A stretch of 8,511 bases of DNA from contig MHZD01000214.1 in NCBI GenBank assembly GCA_001828645.1, positions 2,093 through 10,603 of the forward strand. The letters are read 5' to 3'. Below, piece by piece: positions 5,105 to 8,511 of the stretch (the first letter of the stretch is position 1; each line of letters opens with the position of its first letter). A program made the translations under genes and the position numbers. The notes under the pieces are model-generated. The model ran no database searches. It saw only the letters and a program-made list of their open reading frames with translations, and had not been told where the DNA came from. The DNA comes from Planctomycetes bacterium RIFOXYC2_FULL_41_27. GTDB lineage: Bacteria; Planctomycetota; Brocadiia; Brocadiales; Brocadiaceae.

Positions 5105-5230
5105 TCACACAGAGACACGAAGCCGCAAAGAATGATGAAGGATGGAAATATCAAGAATAATTCTTGTCCTCGTGAAAACGGGGAAATGGGGATATACCAT
5201 AAATCTTTGTGTCTTGGTGGCTTTGTGTGA
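5105..5230. repeat. 126-bp composite element with 26-bp imperfect inverted ends
   Basis: The left end (5105-5130, starting TCACACAGAGACACGAAG) matches the reverse complement of the right end (5205-5230, CTTTGTGTCTTGGTGGC...) at 21 of 26 positions. The interior holds family-2 copy 3 and no open frame of note. The CACAGAGACAC / GTGTCTTGGTGGC style resembles short intergenic repeats I recall from many environmental bacteria. It looks like a non-autonomous palindromic element; no transposase is nearby. Confidence 0.6.
5162..5183. repeat. Short GAAA-loop hairpin repeat (family 2, copy 3, compensated variant)
   Basis: TCTTGT is followed by CCTCGTGAAAACGGGG. Relative to copies 1 and 2 the stem changes A-T to G-C on both sides (CAT/ATG becomes CGT/ACG) while the GAAA loop is kept, so pairing is preserved. 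Confidence 0.8.
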
Positions 5231-5287
5231 GGAAACAGAAGGACTTTCTTTTCCGACTCGTTCGGGTTAGGAATTTTCATTTTATTT

Positions 5288-6241
5288 ATGCTATTACAAA
5301 TCATATTGTTCATTGCAGGTCTTGCAGGTCTTTACTTTGGGGCAGAATGGCTCGTAAAAGGGGCTTCCAGATTCGCCAGTTCTTTCAATATCAAACCCGT
5401 AGTTATAGGTCTTACCATAGTTGCATTTGGCACCTCAACTCCAGAGCTAGTTACCAGTGTAATTGCCAGTATTAAGCATTCAAGCGATATTGCCATGGGA
5501 AATGTCATTGGAAGCAACATTGCCAATATTGGTCTCATATTGGGACTCTCTGCCGTTGTTCGACCCCTGAAAATTGACATGAAACTTATTTATCGTGAGA
5601 TGCCGATTGTAGTGGGTATTTCCATGCTTTTATACTTTATGGGATGGAACGGCGCTCTGAGCCGCCTGGAAGGGAGCATTCTTCTTATCGGGATTCTGGC
5701 TTACACCTGTTATGTATACCGGATAGCCTTGAGGGAATCCAGGACAATTGAACAGGAATATGAGGAATTTGAGGAGTTTATAGCAGCACGGGATAAAAAC
5801 ATCTTTAAGGATATAGTTTTTATCGTAATTGGTCTTGGGGCGCTTGTCGGAGGCGCACACCTGCTGGTTCATTCGGCCATATATTTCGCAAGGGTTATGG
5901 GAATCAGTGAGCTTGTTATAGGGCTTACCGTTATTGCCGTGGGTACCTCCATTCCGGAGCTTGCCACTTCAATGGTTGCTGCCATCCGTAAGGAATCTGA
6001 TATCAGCGTGGGGAATGTGCTGGGCAGCAATATCTTTAACATCCTCGCCGTTCTTGGTATTGCCGCAATAATCCAGCCCTTGCGAGTTAATAGCGCTTCT
6101 CTCCGTGTCGATATGCCCGTCATGCTCTTTTTCAGCATATTTCTCATCCCCATAATTACCTGGAAATTCGTACTTACCCGTGGGCAAGGTATACTCTTAT
6201 TGATCGGGTACGGCGCTTATGTATTCTGGTTGTTCACATAA
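5288..6241 (+). CDS. yrbG: Calcium/sodium antiporter, YrbG family (CaCA superfamily)
   Basis: The 317-residue inner-membrane exchanger has the two inverted alpha repeats that define the family. Repeat 1 has GTSTPELVTSVIASI (49-63) and GNVIGSNIANIGLILG (71-86). Repeat 2 has GTSIPELATSMVAAI (219-233) and GNVLGSNIFNILAVLG (242-257). Glu53 and Glu224 are the expected ion-binding acids. About ten membrane helices are visible, with a charged loop (about 149-173, rich in Glu) between the two halves, the usual cytoplasmic hinge. It should exchange Na+ for Ca2+ across the inner membrane; direction and ion choice are from family knowledge. Length is normal and the frame intact. The ATG at 5288 fits the family N-terminus, but only a weak TTAGGA lies about 16 bases upstream. 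It is a single-gene unit closed by the terminator at 6296-6331. Confidence 0.92.
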   Translation: MLLQIILFIAGLAGLYFGAEWLVKGASRFASSFNIKPVVIGLTIVAFGTSTPELVTSVIASIKHSSDIAMGNVIGSNIANIGLILGLSAVVRPLKIDMKLIYREMPIVVGISMLLYFMGWNGALSRLEGSILLIGILAYTCYVYRIALRESRTIEQEYEEFEEFIAARDKNIFKDIVFIVIGLGALVGGAHLLVHSAIYFARVMGISELVIGLTVIAVGTSIPELATSMVAAIRKESDISVGNVLGSNIFNILAVLGIAAIIQPLRVNSASLRVDMPVMLFFSIFLIPIITWKFVLTRGQGILLLIGYGAYVFWLFT

Positions 6242-6242
6242 T

Positions 6243-6281
6243 CCCCCCTTAGTCCCCCTTTACGAAAAGGGGGGAATGAGG
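6243..6281. repeat. Hairpin repeat (family 1, copy D) directly after yrbG
   Basis: The inner arms CCCCCTTT (6254-6261) and AAAGGGGG (6266-6273) pair perfectly around an ACGA loop. The outer CCTTA (6247-6251) and TGAGG (6277-6281) also pair. It begins one base after the exchanger stop codon and precedes the true terminator. Confidence 0.8.
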
Positions 6282-6295
6282 AAGAAAAGAGTTTT

Positions 6296-6331
6296 CCTGA
6301 ATCTATCGAAATGGATTTAGGTTTTATTTTT
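6296..6331 (+). terminator. Intrinsic terminator after yrbG
   Basis: CCTGAATCTAT (6296-6306) and ATGGATTTAGG (6311-6321) form an 11-bp stem with two G-T wobbles around the four-base loop CGAA. TTTTATTTTT (6322-6331) follows at once. This is the classical rho-independent layout, 55 bases after the yrbG stop. Confidence 0.75.
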
Positions 6332-6605
6332 CCCACCGTTGCCTCATTTTCCTCCATTTCCCCTTATTTACATCTTTTTTTATTCGTGCCTATTTGTACT
6401 ACTATCCATCAACTTCTTGTTTTTTATGCTCGTTTTTCAAACTGCATAACTGTAATGCATTGATTAGACGAGGCTTACGTAAAGTTTGGAGCATTGAGTT
6501 TTTTGTCATTTGTCATTTGAAATTGTTTCGTATTTTGATATTCGTATTTCGAATTTGGTTGCGGCCAAAGGCCGCGCTAGGTTTATTCGTGGTTAAATAA
6601 TTATT
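6332..6605. repeat. Gene-free spacer with low-complexity repeat (about 6482-6584) ending in a GC hairpin
   Basis: No gene is supported here. From about 6500 the DNA consists of short echoing units: TTTGTCATTTGTCATTTG, then TTTCGTATTTTG and TTCGTATTTCGAATTTGG. It ends in the hairpin GCGGCC-AAA-GGCCGC (6561-6575) followed by GCTAGG. The style resembles dispersed intergenic repeats known from other environmental bacteria, from memory. The hairpin has no T-run on either strand, although it lies 31 bases beyond the 3' end of the minus-strand CBS gene. A 68-codon open frame crosses the stretch, but it translates repeat sequence and has no homology I recognise. Confidence 0.55.
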
Positions 6606-7004
6606 TTAATCGGCAAAAACCGTCACAAACTCAGGTTCCACAATACTGCTGAGGATGTCACACCTGGAAATGACCCCCACGAGATTATTGTTTCTCACTA
6701 CAGGCACACGAATAATATTATGTTTCATCATAAGGTCTATGATCTCGTCAACTGCAGTATTTTCTGAGACACAAATAGGATTTTTGGACATAATATCCTC
6801 AGCTTTCACCTGCTCCAGCGCTTTCCCGACTCTAATTGCCTTTAAAAGGTCAAACTCGCTTACCACCCCAACAACCATTCCTTTATCGTCCACAACAGGC
6901 AGTCCGCTGTACATGCCGGATAACAATTTTATTGCCAAATCCCTGCCAATCGTATTCTTCTTTGCTGCAGTAACAATCTTATTCATAATATCCCTGGCTA
7001 CCAT
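6606..7004 (-). CDS. Two-CBS-domain protein
   Basis: The 132-residue cytoplasmic protein consists almost only of a CBS pair. CBS 1 spans about 4-59 (VARDIMNKIVTAAKKNTIGR ... SGLPVVDDKGMVVGVVSEFD) and CBS 2 about 68-120 (AEDIMSKNPICVSENTAVDE ... IIRVPVVRNNNLVGVISRCD). CBS pairs bind adenosine nucleotides such as AMP, ATP or SAM and usually regulate a partner protein; the ligand and partner cannot be inferred here. No effector domain is attached. The ATG at 7004 is preceded by a strong ribosome binding site, AAAGGAGGT, and by a near-consensus promoter, so it is probably well expressed. It is divergent from hslVU; no functional link between the two is shown. Confidence 0.88.
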   Translation of the reverse strand: MVARDIMNKIVTAAKKNTIGRDLAIKLLSGMYSGLPVVDDKGMVVGVVSEFDLLKAIRVGKALEQVKAEDIMSKNPICVSENTAVDEIIDLMMKHNIIRVPVVRNNNLVGVISRCDILSSIVEPEFVTVFAD

Positions 7005-7104
7005 AACATATACCTCCTTTCAAAAAATACTATCATAAATTGCTATAAAATATTAAGCAACTATTCCCCTCATTCACAGATTATACGTGGTGAGCTCTGG
7101 CTTA

Positions 7105-7132
7105 ATTATACGTCCAATTCGTTGTTTGTCAA
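7105..7132 (-). promoter_or_regulatory. Near-consensus sigma-70 promoter of the CBS gene
   Basis: On the minus strand, perfect TTGACA (7132-7127) and perfect TATAAT (7110-7105) are separated by 16 bases. Transcription would start near 7098, giving a leader of about 95 bases before the ATG at 7004. The ACGTATAAT around the -10 is repeated 25 bp further downstream (7088-7080). Confidence 0.72.
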
Positions 7133-7154
7133 ACAATAACAAATGAGAAAACCC

Positions 7155-7183
7155 TTGATAACTCTTCTGTAAATTGATAACAT
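7155..7183 (+). promoter_or_regulatory. Possible promoter of hslVU
   Basis: TTGATA (7155-7160) and TAACAT (7178-7183) are 17 bases apart, a moderate sigma-70 match about 50 bases before the hslV start. I see no clear heat-shock element (sigma-32 or CIRCE) in the same spacer. Confidence 0.4.
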
Positions 7184-7240
7184 AAAAAACTAATTCAAAA
7201 ATAATCTCAATACCTATTTTCTAATAAAAAGGATTTGAAT

Positions 7241-7780
7241 GTGAACCCTGTTATCATATCTACCACTATCCTGGCAGTCCGAAAGGACGGGCAGATCGCC
7301 ATTGGCGGTGACGGCCAGGTTACCATGAACGCCGCCGTAGTTAAGCAGGATGCCAAAAAGATTCGAAGGCTCTATCATGACAAGGTTATTGTGGGCTTCG
7401 CAGGCTCATCAGCTGATTCATTCGCCCTGATGGAGAGGTTCGACGCCAAACTCGAACAATATCAGGGAAATGTCCTGCGCAGCGCTCATGAATTAGCCAA
7501 GGAATGGCGCACAGACAAGGTGCTAAGGCGATTGGAATCTCTGCTTATCGTTGTCGATAAACAACACTCCTTTTTGATCTCCGGCGGCGGTGACGTAATA
7601 GAGCCAGACGATGGTATAATTGGTATTGGCTCTGGCGGTTCTTATGCGATTGCAGCAGCCAGGGCATTAATAAAACATACCTCGCTGAACGCAAAAGAGA
7701 TCGTGGAAGAGTCCCTCAACATTGCAGCGGACATTTGTGTGTATACCAATAAAAATATCAAGGTGGAGGAAATCAAGTAG
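7241..7780 (+). CDS. hslV: ATP-dependent protease peptidase subunit HslV
   Basis: HslV is the threonine protease subunit of the two-part HslVU protease; twelve copies form a double ring that degrades proteins unfolded by HslU in the cytoplasm. The product (179 residues) starts [17 protein letters not shown], so a short propeptide would be removed to expose the nucleophile Thr8. Asp24 (IGGDGQ) and Lys40 (DAKKIRRLY) correspond to Asp17 and Lys33 of the mature enzyme, followed by [11 protein letters not shown] (51-61), [17 protein letters not shown] (83-99) and [15 protein letters not shown] (129-143). I prefer the GTG at 7241, which has AAAAGGA seven bases upstream, over the in-frame TTG at 7235, which lies too close to that site. 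The stop codon overlaps the hslU start by one base (TAGTG), indicating translational coupling. Confidence 0.93.
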   Translation: MNPVIISTTILAVRKDGQIAIGGDGQVTMNAAVVKQDAKKIRRLYHDKVIVGFAGSSADSFALMERFDAKLEQYQGNVLRSAHELAKEWRTDKVLRRLESLLIVVDKQHSFLISGGGDVIEPDDGIIGIGSGGSYAIAAARALIKHTSLNAKEIVEESLNIAADICVYTNKNIKVEEIK

Positions 7781-8511
7781 TGAAGGAACTGACGCCGCGC
7801 AGGATCGTTGAAGAACTTGATAAATATATTATTGGTCAAAAAAATGCCAAACGTGCTGTGTCCATAGCCATTCGTAACCGATGGCGCAGACAGCAGCTTT
7901 CCGATGAATTACGTGAAGAAGTTTTACCTAAAAACATCATTATGATCGGCCCTACGGGCGTTGGGAAAACTGAGATTGCAAGACGTATGGCTGCGCTCGT
8001 CAAGGCGCCTTTTCTCAAAGTCGAAGCGTCAAAATATACCGAGGTGGGCTACCATGGCCGCGACGTGGAATCGATGATACGTGATATTACCGAAATCGGT
8101 GTAAATATGGTGAAGTCTGAGATGATCCAGAACGTTCAGGAAAAGGCCGAGAAGATGGCGGAGGAAAGACTCCTGGATTTGTTACTGCCGCCTGTGCCAA
8201 AAAGTACCGAACCGTCTAATATCGAAGCCGAAGAACAGCGTTTAAGCACACGGGAAAAATTCCGGAAAAAATTGCAAGACGGAGAACTTGCCAATCGTAT
8301 GGTGGAAATTACTATCCATGAAAAACCTTATGTACTGCAAGGTATCGTGGCAGGAGTTGAAGAAATTGGCATGGATTTCCAAAACATGCTGGAAAAGGTA
8401 ATTCCTCCACGCGCACAGGTGCGAAAGGTCTCTGTCGCCGAGGCAAAAAGAATATTAATACAGGAAGAGGCTGAAAAGCTCATTGATAAGGAAAAGGTCA
8501 TGCATGAGGCA
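7780..8511 (+). CDS. hslU: ATPase subunit HslU of the HslVU protease, N-terminal part (runs off window)
   Basis: The first 244 residues of HslU, the AAA+ unfoldase that feeds substrates to HslV. It starts at a GTG overlapping the hslV stop, with GGAGG about 10 bases upstream. Seen in order: LTPRRIVEELDKYIIGQKNA (4-23), the family N-terminus; Walker A GPTGVGKT (57-64); the pore segment ASKYTEVGYHGRDVESMIRD (83-102); and the helical I-domain from about 110, rich in Lys and Glu, which is unique to HslU and contacts substrate. Walker B, sensor motifs and the C-terminal HslV-activating tail lie outside the window. The pore loop reads GYHG, where E. coli has GYVG; the aromatic Tyr that grips substrate is kept. 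Confidence 0.93.
   Translation, partial: MKELTPRRIVEELDKYIIGQKNAKRAVSIAIRNRWRRQQLSDELREEVLPKNIIMIGPTGVGKTEIARRMAALVKAPFLKVEASKYTEVGYHGRDVESMIRDITEIGVNMVKSEMIQNVQEKAEKMAEERLLDLLLPPVPKSTEPSNIEAEEQRLSTREKFRKKLQDGELANRMVEITIHEKPYVLQGIVAGVEEIGMDFQNMLEKVIPPRAQVRKVSVAEAKRILIQEEAEKLIDKEKVMHEA

Noticed and set aside
5003..5230. Possible CRISPR array from several short repeats in the spacer
   Set aside because: Repeat copies are irregularly spaced, belong to different families, and lack equal-sized spacers; no cas genes are near.
6243..6281. Family-1 copy D as the yrbG terminator
   Set aside because: The hairpin is followed by purine-rich DNA; the next hairpin at 6296-6331 has the proper T-run.
6561..6575. 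GC-rich hairpin as terminator of the CBS gene
   Set aside because: No T-run follows on the minus strand (or the plus strand), and it fits better as the end of a dispersed repeat.
6394..6600. 68-codon plus-strand open frame in the spacer before the CBS gene
   Set aside because: It reads through the TTTGTCATTTG/TTTCGTATTT repeat and the GCGGCC hairpin; no ribosome binding site and a non-protein-like composition.
7235..7240. TTG start for hslV
   Set aside because: The ribosome binding site AAAAGGA ends one base before it; the GTG at 7241 has correct spacing.

Overview
The window looks like bacterial chromosome with a Gram-negative-type gene set: an ArnT/PMT-like lipid-linked sugar transferase, a YrbG-type exchanger and HslVU. 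It is moderately AT-rich, and its intergenic spaces are crowded with short dispersed palindromic repeats. The repeat style (CCCCCTT...AAGGGGG hairpins and CACAGAGACAC-type elements) and the gene mix would suit an anammox-type planctomycete (Brocadiales) or a similar environmental lineage. That placement is from memory and is low confidence.

Left part, minus strand (1-1420): a decaying defence locus. Read in the direction of transcription it contains an intact AbiEi-type antitoxin/repressor (818-1420) with a promoter and two matching 17-bp operator-like palindromes, a remnant of its AbiEii toxin partner, an 11-residue HsdM-like N-terminus on a 25-codon stub, a DUF1016 (YhcG-type) gene cut off after its N-terminal domain, and the start of a second, apparently intact type I methyltransferase gene hsdM that runs off the window. 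Stop and start codons of neighbouring pieces overlap, as if a compact operon had lost internal segments.

Centre, plus strand (1662-6331): a promoter, a 50-nt hairpin repeat in the leader, and two multi-pass membrane glycosyltransferases in a likely operon. The first is a GT87/DUF2029-type polyprenol-phosphate-sugar transferase and the second is GT83/ArnT-like. They probably add sugars to an envelope lipid or glycan on the outer face of the inner membrane; the acceptor cannot be read from sequence. A 357-bp spacer full of palindromes and repeats follows, then a Na+/Ca2+ exchanger (yrbG-like) with a convincing intrinsic terminator.

Right part: a two-CBS-domain protein on the minus strand is divergent from hslV-hslU, which encode the ATP-dependent HslVU protease; hslU is cut by the window end. 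A near-consensus promoter drives the CBS gene.

The most unusual aspect is how the dispersed repeats interact with genes. One degenerate copy lies in frame inside the ArnT-like gene and encodes about 16 residues; another encodes most of the C-terminal tail of the GT87 protein, whose stop codon lies inside a copy of a second repeat family. The second family forms a GAAA-capped hairpin whose stem shows a compensatory base change between copies. I found no CRISPR array, tRNA, rRNA or transposase.
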